The notes below the pieces were generated by a model, which saw only the letters and a program-made list of their open reading frames with translations, did no database searches and was not told where the DNA came from. This document shows positions 1-5,665 of a stretch of 8,083 nt of DNA, in pieces. Source of the stretch: an uncultured Catenibacterium sp. (GTDB lineage Bacteria > Bacillota_I > Bacilli_A > Erysipelotrichales > Coprobacillaceae); the NCBI GenBank assembly GCA_900764725.1, contig CAAFPB010000137.1:1-8083 (forward strand), written 5' to 3'. Positions within the stretch are counted from its first letter, which is position 1; every line of letters begins with the position of its first letter. The translations under genes and the position numbers were made by a program.

Positions 1-956
1 CAGGTATGGAAGCTGATTATAAGGCTGATGCTTTATTAAACAACTTTAAGGAAACAGATTATACTACTGCTTCTTATGGTGACTTAGCTAAGTCTATTAT
101 CGCAATCTCTTTACTAGGTGAAAATCCAAAGGATTTTAATAAGACTAACTTAGTTGAAATCTTAGAAAATAGAGTACAGGAAGATGGTACTCTTACAAAT
201 GATGTAAATGGTGGATGTGGGGCTACTATTTGGACACTAATGGCTTTAGAAACAGTCAACTCACCTAAGGTAAAAACTGTTGCAGATAAGTTATCTACTA
301 TGGCTATGGACAATGGTGCATACTGGTATGAATATAAGGGACAGAATGCAGATCTAGATACAACTGGATGGGCTATGGAAGCATTAAGTGTTGCAGGACG
401 TTCTACTTATGATGCAGCTATCTCAAAAGCATATACTTTTGTACAGTCTAAATTAAATAGTACAGATGGTTCTTATGATATTGGATGGGGTGGAAATGCG
501 GATACTCAGTCTTGTGTATTAGAAGGATTATCTACTGCAGGTTATACATTAGATACAAATGCATATAACTATTTACTGTCTTATCAGAATGAAGATGGTA
601 CATTTAATGCATTAAACTACAGTTCATTCCAGTTAGAACCAAACGCTTATGCATCAGTAGAAGGTGCAAGAGCACTTGGTGTTATTAATAATGGAAGCTT
701 TGTATTACAGGCTAGAGAAGATTATAAGAAGACTACTACACCAGTAGTAACTGAACCTGAAACACCTACAACACCTACTACACCTAACACAACTACACCA
801 GCTGTAAAGCCAGAAACAACTACTACAACTTCTACTAAGAAGGAAACAGTAAAAGTAGTGAATACAGGTGATAACACAAATGTGATGGCATATGTAGTCG
901 CAGCTATCGCAGCTGTTGGTGTAATCGTATTAGTCATTAAAAGTAAAAAGAAATAA
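1..956 (+). CDS. Wall-anchored terpenoid-cyclase/prenyltransferase-fold surface protein, 5' partial
   Basis: The reading frame is open to the left edge, and the first in-window ATG (position 6) is followed by no signal peptide, so the true start is upstream. Numbering from that ATG, residues 1-235 form repeated helical units with QW-like motifs (GWAMEAL about 119-125, QNEDGTFNAL about 195-204), typical of the alpha/alpha-barrel squalene-cyclase/prenyltransferase fold that also forms the N-terminal domain of intrinsic factor and transcobalamin. A Thr/Pro-rich spacer (about 240-280) leads to an NTGD motif (286-289), a hydrophobic segment (293-311) and a KSKKK tail, which together look like a non-canonical sortase signal. 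The stop codon overlaps the ATG of the next gene by one base (TAATG), so the two are probably translationally coupled. Inference: an extracellular, wall-linked ligand-binding protein, perhaps for cobalamin, rather than an enzyme. The fold is well supported; the ligand is not. Confidence 0.8.
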   Translation, partial: GMEADYKADALLNNFKETDYTTASYGDLAKSIIAISLLGENPKDFNKTNLVEILENRVQEDGTLTNDVNGGCGATIWTLMALETVNSPKVKTVADKLSTMAMDNGAYWYEYKGQNADLDTTGWAMEALSVAGRSTYDAAISKAYTFVQSKLNSTDGSYDIGWGGNADTQSCVLEGLSTAGYTLDTNAYNYLLSYQNEDGTFNALNYSSFQLEPNAYASVEGARALGVINNGSFVLQAREDYKKTTTPVVTEPETPTTPTTPNTTTPAVKPETTTTTSTKKETVKVVNTGDNTNVMAYVVAAIAAVGVIVLVIKSKKK

Positions 957-1687
957 TGAAGAAATTCACAACTAAACAATTAGCGATTGCCTTTGTCGCA
1001 ATCGCTTTTGTGTTTATATTTGGCTTTACAGCTTATCGTGGCGTGACTGGACAATTTGTGTCTCAGCCCACTATTAGTAAACAAGTAAAGAGCAGCACAA
1101 AGAAGAAAGATACTTCTAAAACAGAAGAGACAACACAAATAGAGTCAAAAGAAGAATCAAAGAAGACTGATACAAAATCATCTGATTCTTCTAGTAAACA
1201 AGATACAAAAAAGACAGAAACAAAGTCTTCTGCTACTAAACAAGAGACTAAGAAACAGGAAACAAAGAAGACAGAGACAAAATCCTTTTCTAGTAATCAA
1301 GAAACTAAGAAACAGGATACTCAGACTTCTACGCCTCAACAGGTAGAAACACCTAAACAGGAAACATCTGTTAAACAGATTGTTTCTGTACAGGTGATTG
1401 GAATCAATACGACTATGATGCAGGGGAATATAGAAGTGAATAGTTCTTCTACAGCCTATAGTGTATTAAGAGAACTTGCAAAACAGAATGGTAAGAGTAT
1501 CTCTACAAAAGGGTTTGGTTCTACTGTTTATGTATCAGGAATAGATGGATTAAAGGAATTTGATCATGGACCAAGTTCCGGATGGATGTATAAGGTCAAT
1601 GGTACTCCACCAAATATTGGGGCAGGGGCTTATTACTTAAAAGCGGGAGATCAAGTGGTTTGGTATTATGTCAACGCTGAACAATAA
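956..1687 (+). CDS. Membrane-tethered DUF4430 (transcobalamin C-terminal-like) protein
   Basis: A 243-aa exported protein. It has one N-terminal hydrophobic segment (about 8-27) after a MKKF start, with no lipobox Cys, so it is either a membrane anchor or a signal peptide. A long Lys/Thr/Ser/Glu/Gln-rich linker follows (about 40-140) and contains a 19-residue repeat. The C-terminal domain (about 143-243) has the DUF4430 hallmarks: a beta-strand start (VSVQVIG), then GWMYKVNG (209-216), and an ending of the type YYLKAGDQVVWYYV. DUF4430 corresponds to the C-terminal beta domain of intrinsic factor/transcobalamin. The upstream gene supplies a fold like the N-terminal domain of the same animal proteins, and the downstream gene overlaps by 20 bp and encodes an ECF S component. 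Inference: this protein hands a ligand, plausibly a corrinoid, from the wall to the membrane. Domain assignment is strong; cobalamin specificity is a hypothesis. Confidence 0.85.
   Translation: MKKFTTKQLAIAFVAIAFVFIFGFTAYRGVTGQFVSQPTISKQVKSSTKKKDTSKTEETTQIESKEESKKTDTKSSDSSSKQDTKKTETKSSATKQETKKQETKKTETKSFSSNQETKKQDTQTSTPQQVETPKQETSVKQIVSVQVIGINTTMMQGNIEVNSSSTAYSVLRELAKQNGKSISTKGFGSTVYVSGIDGLKEFDHGPSSGWMYKVNGTPPNIGAGAYYLKAGDQVVWYYVNAEQ
1208..1321 (+). repeat. Two tandem copies of a 57-bp coding repeat
   Basis: Units at 1208-1264 and 1265-1321 encode two 19-residue blocks that both begin KKTETKS and carry QETKKQ near the end, differing mainly in a central four-residue stretch. They sit in the charged linker of the DUF4430 protein. 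This points to linker length change by duplication, as in wall-spanning stalks. Confidence 0.75.
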
Positions 1688-2213
1688 GACAAGAGAAATA
1701 TGTTTGATAGGTATTCTCTCTGCAGTCAATATTGCCTCAAGAGTCGCCTTACAGGCACTCCCTAACTTTAAACCTGTTACATCTATCATTATTATATCTG
1801 TACTCTTATTTGGACTCTCATTTGGGATTAAACTCACAGTAGTCACTACTGTTGCATCCAATATGATCTTAGGTATGGGGACATGGACAATCTTTCAGAT
1901 TCTCTCATGGGTTGTCATCTGTTTACTCACTCAATTTATTAGTGACTTCTATAAGAAAATCAACAAAGAACCCCCCTTACTCTTAATGGCTATCTATGCC
2001 TTTTTAATGGGTTATGTCTTTGGCTTTGTCGTCTCCCTTGAACAATTGATCATTGGTGGTCCTGTCTGGTTTGGTATTTACTATGCACAGGGACTCTTAT
2101 TTGATACATTCCATGCAGTAGGTAATTTTGTCTTTTACTTACTTTGTGCACCTATACTTATGCGTTTATTTAAGCAGGAAATGTCTCAATATACGAAAGA
2201 CTATTACAAGTGA
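1668..2213 (+). CDS. ECF transporter S component (substrate-binding membrane subunit), possibly cobalamin-type
   Basis: A 181-aa integral membrane protein with about six hydrophobic segments (roughly 10-30, 37-53, 55-71, 74-92, 104-128, 144-166), the usual size and topology of ECF S components. These subunits bind a vitamin or cofactor and dock onto a shared EcfA-EcfA'-EcfT energising module, which is not in this window. LPNFKPVTSI (31-40) and GMGTWTIFQ (69-77) resemble, from memory, conserved positions in CbrT-like (cobalamin) S components, where a K-P-V segment and a G-x-G-x-W-T-x-x-Q segment occur. The start lies 20 bp inside the preceding gene, only a weak GGGAG is seen about 18 bases upstream, and a hairpin terminator begins at the stop codon; translation is probably coupled. 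The gene context with the two intrinsic-factor-like proteins supports corrinoid uptake. S-component class is secure; substrate is inferred. Confidence 0.8.
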   Translation: MSTLNNKTREICLIGILSAVNIASRVALQALPNFKPVTSIIIISVLLFGLSFGIKLTVVTTVASNMILGMGTWTIFQILSWVVICLLTQFISDFYKKINKEPPLLLMAIYAFLMGYVFGFVVSLEQLIIGGPVWFGIYYAQGLLFDTFHAVGNFVFYLLCAPILMRLFKQEMSQYTKDYYK

Positions 2214-2235
2214 TTCATTACGGATCACTTTTTTT
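2208..2235 (+). terminator. Rho-independent terminator of the ECF-S operon
   Basis: The arms 2208-2216 and 2222-2230 form a 9-bp stem (AAGTGAT core plus one T-G wobble and one C-G pair) around a 5-base loop, followed by a T-run through 2235. The stem includes the stop codon of the S-component gene. Confidence 0.85.
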
Positions 2236-2275
2236 GTTATGTAATAAACGTATTATCAACATCTCAAAGATACAT

Positions 2276-2303
2276 TTTACATATGGTATAGAAAGTCTAT
2301 AAT
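2276..2303 (+). promoter_or_regulatory. Sigma-A-type promoter for the unknown/FUSC-HAD operon
   Basis: TTTACA (2276-2281) and a perfect TATAAT (2298-2303) are separated by 16 bases. The predicted start near 2310 leaves a very short leader before the GGAGG ribosome binding site (2315-2319). Confidence 0.7.
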
Positions 2304-2327
2304 CACAAGTGGATGGAGGTTAGAACT

Positions 2328-3119
2328 ATGAAACCATTATTTCCACGTGTTCAAGAAGTAGAGAACATATTTCACAAAATACTTTCAAGTAAAGAAGCTT
2401 GTGCAAGACTTAGAGAAACATTCAATTCAAGTCTAGAAGATTTTCAGGGATCAGAAGAATTAAACAATGAGACCTTTTCAAAAATCGTTCTAGACAGTTA
2501 TTCTAATCAGGATATTAGTGCATTACTACTGGCTATATGTGGTAAATCTATGTTTGATTTATTACGTGATGCTTATTTGATTCCTCAAACATTTCATGGT
2601 AAAGCAGGAGAGAATCCAGTACTCCTTACATCACCTTCTGGAGACCTGTTAGAGGGGAAAGATGTCTCACATCATACAATGAGACGTTTCAAAGATATCC
2701 TCTCACATCATCAGCCTGTTCCCCGTTCCCTTGTTTATCTGGCTGATGGCTATGATATAGAACGTTATTATAAGAGTGACGGTTCAGTGGATCAAAGAAA
2801 GACAGATGCAGTCAGAGGCATTCTGTTATTATATGCACTTCCGGATACTAAGAAGCTTCATCTGACAGCTGCGCAGGTTTATGCAATCATCTGGGATACA
2901 TTCTTCAGTATTCAAAAAGAAGCGCCTCTAGCTCGTGTCTATTATGGACAAGAGACAGGAGAAAAGAATGATAAAGACTATGATGAAATCGCAATATTAC
3001 TTCCTACTCATCTGTTTAGAAGACAGATGGTTGAACATATGGAAATCATTGATGGATTAGTATTATCTTGTAGGGAAAAAATGATGGCTGAAGCCGGTAA
3101 TGATAGTTTGGAGTTGTAA
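2328..3119 (+). CDS. Protein of unknown function, cotranscribed with FUSC-HAD gene
   Basis: A 263-aa predicted soluble protein with no signal peptide or clear membrane span. I do not recognise a family. The start is set at 2328 because GGAGG (2315-2319) lies 8 bases upstream; an in-frame ATG at 2313 overlaps that ribosome binding site, leaves no spacing, and sits about at the transcription start. Visible features are an N-terminal helical, charged region (about 1-60), a hydrophobic helix (SALLLAICGKSMFDLL, about 64-79), a His/Arg-rich stretch (SHHTMRRFKDILSHHQPVPR, about 114-133), and a mixed C-terminal half ending in an acidic tail. Only 2 bases separate its stop from the next ATG, so it is cotranscribed with the FUSC-HAD membrane protein and may act with it. 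No function is claimed. Confidence 0.8.
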   Translation: MKPLFPRVQEVENIFHKILSSKEACARLRETFNSSLEDFQGSEELNNETFSKIVLDSYSNQDISALLLAICGKSMFDLLRDAYLIPQTFHGKAGENPVLLTSPSGDLLEGKDVSHHTMRRFKDILSHHQPVPRSLVYLADGYDIERYYKSDGSVDQRKTDAVRGILLLYALPDTKKLHLTAAQVYAIIWDTFFSIQKEAPLARVYYGQETGEKNDKDYDEIAILLPTHLFRRQMVEHMEIIDGLVLSCREKMMAEAGNDSLEL

Positions 3120-3121
3120 TT

Positions 3122-4378
3122 ATGCCTAGAATTGGATTACGTATTATTAAAACAAGTATTGCCGTTTTCATCATCATGGTATTATTCACTCTCTTTGGTG
3201 TACAGAGATCACCTTTCTATGTCCTTATAACCACAATTATCTGTATTCAGCCTGATAAAGAGAATGAAAAGAACCAGGCACTTGTAAGAGCCCTCGGCAC
3301 ACTTATAGGAGCTATTACAGGAGCTATCGTCATGTTCTTACAGCCTTTCATCCATATTGATCTCGCATGGGATTTACTCAATGCATTATTTATTATGTTG
3401 ACTATTTACTTAACAGTCTTATTTAAAGTACAGCATATGGCTTTTATGGCATGTGTGGCATATCTAAGTGTTGCAGTGATTCCCCATGCTGGTATTTCAC
3501 CTTATGCATTTTTATTCTATCGTGTCTTAGATACATGTATTGGTGTAGGGGTAGGTTATCTTGTTTGTACATTACACTTGCCAGTTAAAAGAAGAAATGA
3601 TGTTCTCTTTGTAGCTGAACTAGATGATATGGAACAAACAGCCCACCAGCAGTTAAATGACTTCAATAAGACACAATTGAATAAGCTAGTAGATGATGGT
3701 GCCTTGTTTACTATCATCACAAAAAGAACACCTGCATCCATGCAGGCAGAAATTGAACATCTTAAGTTACATCTCCCGGTCATCGCATTAGATGGCGCAA
3801 TATTGTATGACGTACCAAAAAATGAATTACTCTGTACCTATTCATTACCGCAAAACTTAGGTACTAAGATCACTCAATTATTAGATGATAAACATCTTAA
3901 TTACTTCTATCACGTTCTCAAAGACGATGTATTACTCACATATTATAATAGTTTCGACCAGTCCGAACAAATGGACTATTATGATATGATGCGTCAATCC
4001 CCTTATCGTAATTACATATTTGGTATGCCTACACACTCCTATCAACCTCTTTATATAAGTATTCTTAATACAAAAGAGATTATCTATGATATTATAGATG
4101 ACTTGATAGACTTAGGATTACATAAACAATTGAGATATTTTGTAGAAGAAGATTATTTTGAAGGCATGTGTTTACTTAAGATATTGTCTTATGAAGCAAC
4201 CCCAGAAAACATGCTGGAAAGATTAAAGGAAAAATTAGATATTAAAGAAAGTATTGTATATGGTTCATCTGAAGCTATATGTGACGTTATTGTACCTGAT
4301 AATGATTTCAATAGTATCGTAAAAAGTATTCATAACGAATATGAAGGAATTCAAATGAAAAGAAGACAGCCACAATAA
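3122..4378 (+). CDS. FUSC/aromatic-acid-exporter-type membrane protein fused to a degenerate HAD-like domain
   Basis: A 418-aa two-domain protein. Residues 1-152 contain about five hydrophobic segments and a cytosolic QPDKENEKNQALVRALGT loop (43-60), the layout of the FUSC/ArAE_1 (DUF939) membrane domain linked to efflux of aromatic acids. Residues about 159-400 resemble a Cof-type HAD phosphatase: a strand ending in FVAELDDM (163-170) where the family has a DxDGT motif, FTIITKR (196-202) in place of the T-G-R motif, and PVIALDGAILYD (219-230) matching the N-G-A segment before the cap. The nucleophile position is Glu166 rather than Asp, the DxDG glycine is Asp169, and no GDxxND motif is seen near the end (GSSEAICD, 381-388, takes its place). 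The fold is probably kept without phosphatase activity, perhaps as a sensor of the exporter. TTGGAG at about 3108-3113 is a suitable ribosome binding site. The FUSC call is firmer than the HAD call. Confidence 0.78.
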   Translation: MPRIGLRIIKTSIAVFIIMVLFTLFGVQRSPFYVLITTIICIQPDKENEKNQALVRALGTLIGAITGAIVMFLQPFIHIDLAWDLLNALFIMLTIYLTVLFKVQHMAFMACVAYLSVAVIPHAGISPYAFLFYRVLDTCIGVGVGYLVCTLHLPVKRRNDVLFVAELDDMEQTAHQQLNDFNKTQLNKLVDDGALFTIITKRTPASMQAEIEHLKLHLPVIALDGAILYDVPKNELLCTYSLPQNLGTKITQLLDDKHLNYFYHVLKDDVLLTYYNSFDQSEQMDYYDMMRQSPYRNYIFGMPTHSYQPLYISILNTKEIIYDIIDDLIDLGLHKQLRYFVEEDYFEGMCLLKILSYEATPENMLERLKEKLDIKESIVYGSSEAICDVIVPDNDFNSIVKSIHNEYEGIQMKRRQPQ

Positions 4379-4392
4379 GCTGTCTTCTTTTC
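4357..4392 (+). terminator. Perfect 14-bp hairpin overlapping the FUSC-HAD stop codon, possibly bidirectional
   Basis: Arms 4357-4370 and 4379-4392 are exact reverse complements, and the 8-base loop holds the TAA stop. The 3' arm ends in CTTCTTTTC, giving a T-rich but interrupted tail on the + strand. By symmetry the - strand reads the same, so it could also end transcripts from the 39-codon gene that faces it. Confidence 0.7.
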
Positions 4393-4406
4393 GTTATGGG
4401 GGAGTC

Positions 4407-4526
4407 TCAATGTATATTCAGTTCATGATTGATATCATGGATTTTTTTGTTTGTATACTTATTTGCAACTCCCATGATTAAAGTACTTAATAATACTGCA
4501 ATAATAGTTAGAATAATATAGATCAT
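4407..4526 (-). CDS. Small single-pass membrane protein, 39 aa
   Basis: An ATG at 4526 (complement) opens a 39-codon frame ending in TGA at 4409-4407. It is preceded by AGAGGTGAT (4539-4531), the same nine-base ribosome binding sequence used by the gene upstream on this strand. The product starts MIYIILTIIAVLLSTLIMGV, a single hydrophobic helix (about 2-20), followed by a polar, mildly basic tail (NKYTNKKIHDINHELNIH). It fills the gap between convergent genes and starts 80 bases after the dUTPase-like gene; no hairpin separates them, so read-through is possible. A TATTAT at 4554-4549 could be a -10 element, but no good -35 is seen. The organisation (hydrophobic helix plus charged tail) fits many small membrane proteins, including type I toxins and transporter-associated peptides; neither role can be assigned from sequence. 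Confidence 0.6.
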   Translation of the reverse strand: MIYIILTIIAVLLSTLIMGVANKYTNKKIHDINHELNIH

Positions 4527-4530
4527 AAGA

Positions 4531-4539
4531 ATCACCTCT
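4531..4539 (-). promoter_or_regulatory. Ribosome binding site of the 39-codon gene
   Basis: AGAGGTGAT on the - strand, 4 bases before the ATG at 4526 (GGTGA core about 5-9 bases away). The same 9-mer occurs at 5063-5055 before the dUTPase-like gene. This site is the main argument that the small frame is translated. Confidence 0.65.
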
Positions 4540-4606
4540 TTCATGACTATAATATACATGTAAGTTGTGTAATTCGTATGTATTCTCTATGTATTTATTA
4601 TGTTTT

Positions 4607-5050
4607 TTACAATCCTTCCAACATTTCATCAAATGTGATACCTAGAGAAAATCCAAAGTGGAAATAATCATCCAAAGCATCCTGTAACTTAATAGGACTA
4701 TAACCATTTCTTAAATCTAGAATATCCTGGTTCACTTTAAAGAGTAGATCAACAGAACTGTTCTTTTCAGGCATTTCTTCATGATTCTTGATTTCATCAA
4801 TCTGTAAGTCATACGCAATACTTATTAATAAGCGCATACCTTCAATATAAGTGTCTAAAAGAGCGTTTTGATCAACCTTAGTATCTTTATCCCAGAATGT
4901 ATAAACATGTCCTAGTTCACCTGTATTATACACACATTGCATAAATGCGAGAAGCTTATGGTCAATCTTCTTAATATCTAGAATATGACCTTTAGGAATA
5001 TCTAATTCTCTGTTTAATACTAACTGATATAATTTTGATAATTCATTCAT
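4607..5050 (-). CDS. dUTPase-like (all-alpha NTP pyrophosphatase superfamily) protein, probably inactive
   Basis: A 147-aa soluble helical protein. The stretch KLLAF...YTFW (32-53) followed by LLDTYIEGMRLLISIAYDL (64-82) matches, from memory, the type-2 dimeric dUTPase pattern KxLALxxELxELANExRxFKxW ... EEYVDGLHFxLSxGL in order and spacing. In the ungapped match the metal-binding Glu residues of the ExxE motif fall on Cys39 and Asn42, the later Glu/Asp pair falls on Thr68 and Glu70, and the family's C-terminal K-N-x-x-N-x-R-Q tail is absent (it ends at GITFDEMLEGL). Active members hydrolyse dUTP to dUMP; this one probably does not. AGAGGTGAT at 5063-5055 supports the start. The gene follows the mntP terminator. 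Family membership is moderately sure, and loss of activity is an inference from missing ligands. Confidence 0.65.
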   Translation of the reverse strand: MNELSKLYQLVLNRELDIPKGHILDIKKIDHKLLAFMQCVYNTGELGHVYTFWDKDTKVDQNALLDTYIEGMRLLISIAYDLQIDEIKNHEEMPEKNSSVDLLFKVNQDILDLRNGYSPIKLQDALDDYFHFGFSLGITFDEMLEGL

Positions 5051-5071
5051 TTAAATCACCTCTTATATACT

Positions 5072-5077
5072 ATTATA
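5072..5077 (-). promoter_or_regulatory. Putative -10 element for the dUTPase-like gene
   Basis: A perfect TATAAT on the - strand, 22 bases before the start codon and directly after the T-run of the mntP terminator. No good -35 is found at 16-18 bases, where the terminator stem lies. Confidence 0.35.
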
Positions 5078-5084
5078 ATACAAT

Positions 5085-5109
5085 AAAAAAGAGAATCACG
5101 TAGATTCCC
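5085..5109 (-). terminator. Rho-independent terminator after mntP
   Basis: On the - strand GGGAATC (5109-5103) pairs with GATTCTC (5097-5091) around a 5-base loop with one G-T wobble, followed by a six-T run (5090-5085). The stem starts on the last base of the mntP stop codon. Confidence 0.8.
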
Positions 5110-5663
5110 TAAATAATTCCTAAACCTTCAATTAAAATTTTAATACCTATTAGAATAAGAATAATACCACCAGTGATCTGTGCTTTCTGTTGATATTTAT
5201 TTCCAAACACATGACCAATATAAACACCAGCAGATGCTATCACAAATGTAGTTAAGCCAATAATAGAAATAGCCATGAGGATATTGATTGCTTCAAAAGA
5301 GAACGTAATACCTACCGCAAGTGCATCAATGGCAGTCGCAATCGCCAGCATCAACATTGTCTTCCAAGAGAAGTCATCATTCTGTTTCTCTTCTTCAAAA
5401 GATTCTTTAATCATATTGATTCCAATAAATGCGAGTAAGATAAACGCAATCCAATGGTCAATAGAATCTACTAAACCACTAAATGCGGAGCCTAGACAAT
5501 AACCAATAAAAGGCATTAATGCCTGGAATCCCCCAAACCATACACCACATAATAATACATTCTTAATAGAGAGCTTCTTTACAGATAACCCTTTACATAC
5601 AGATACCGCAAAAGCATCCATGGATAAACCAATACCAATAAGTAATATTTCTATACTAGACAT
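5109..5663 (-). CDS. mntP: Manganese efflux pump MntP
   Basis: A 184-aa integral membrane protein of the MntP (formerly DUF204/YebN) family, which exports Mn2+ from the cytoplasm. It shows the family's internal two-fold pseudo-repeat, each half carrying an Asp in a membrane helix: GIGLSMDAFAVSVCKGLS (10-27, Asp16) and AIATAIDALAVGITFSF (107-123, Asp113), the positions of the essential transport aspartates. Six hydrophobic segments and normal length indicate an intact gene. The start ATG is 2 bases after the stop of the YigZ-family gene, with GAGG about 7 bases upstream inside that gene's end, so the two form one operon. Many mntP genes follow a manganese (yybP-ykoY) riboswitch; none fits here because of the 2-base gap, so any metal control must act at the yigZ promoter or elsewhere. 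Confidence 0.93.
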   Translation of the reverse strand: MSSIEILLIGIGLSMDAFAVSVCKGLSVKKLSIKNVLLCGVWFGGFQALMPFIGYCLGSAFSGLVDSIDHWIAFILLAFIGINMIKESFEEEKQNDDFSWKTMLMLAIATAIDALAVGITFSFEAINILMAISIIGLTTFVIASAGVYIGHVFGNKYQQKAQITGGIILILIGIKILIEGLGII

Positions 5664-5665
5664 CT

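Noticed and set aside
74..313. 79-codon frame on the - strand
   Set aside because: Antisense shadow of the alpha/alpha-barrel surface protein, no ribosome binding site and no family likeness.
722..979. 85-codon Val-rich frame on the - strand
   Set aside because: The Val-rich stretch is the complement of the Thr/Pro-rich spacer codons of the surface protein.
1637..1861. 74-codon frame on the - strand
   Set aside because: Antisense to the S-component gene, which has clear membrane segments and family motifs.
2214..2327. Small RNA or small gene between operons
   Set aside because: The stretch is accounted for by a terminator, a promoter and a ribosome binding site; no credible frame is seen.
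2313..2330. Start codon at 2313 for the unknown protein
   Set aside because: It overlaps GGAGG (2315-2319) and lies about at the predicted transcription start; ATG at 2328 has proper spacing.
3556..3783. 75-codon frame on the - strand
   Set aside because: Shadow within the FUSC-HAD gene, no supporting signals.
4379..4606. Second small frame on the + strand of the convergent gap
   Set aside because: No ATG with a ribosome binding site and useful length was found on the + strand.
5275..5502. 75-codon frame on the + strand
   Set aside because: Antisense to mntP; its content mirrors membrane-helix codons.
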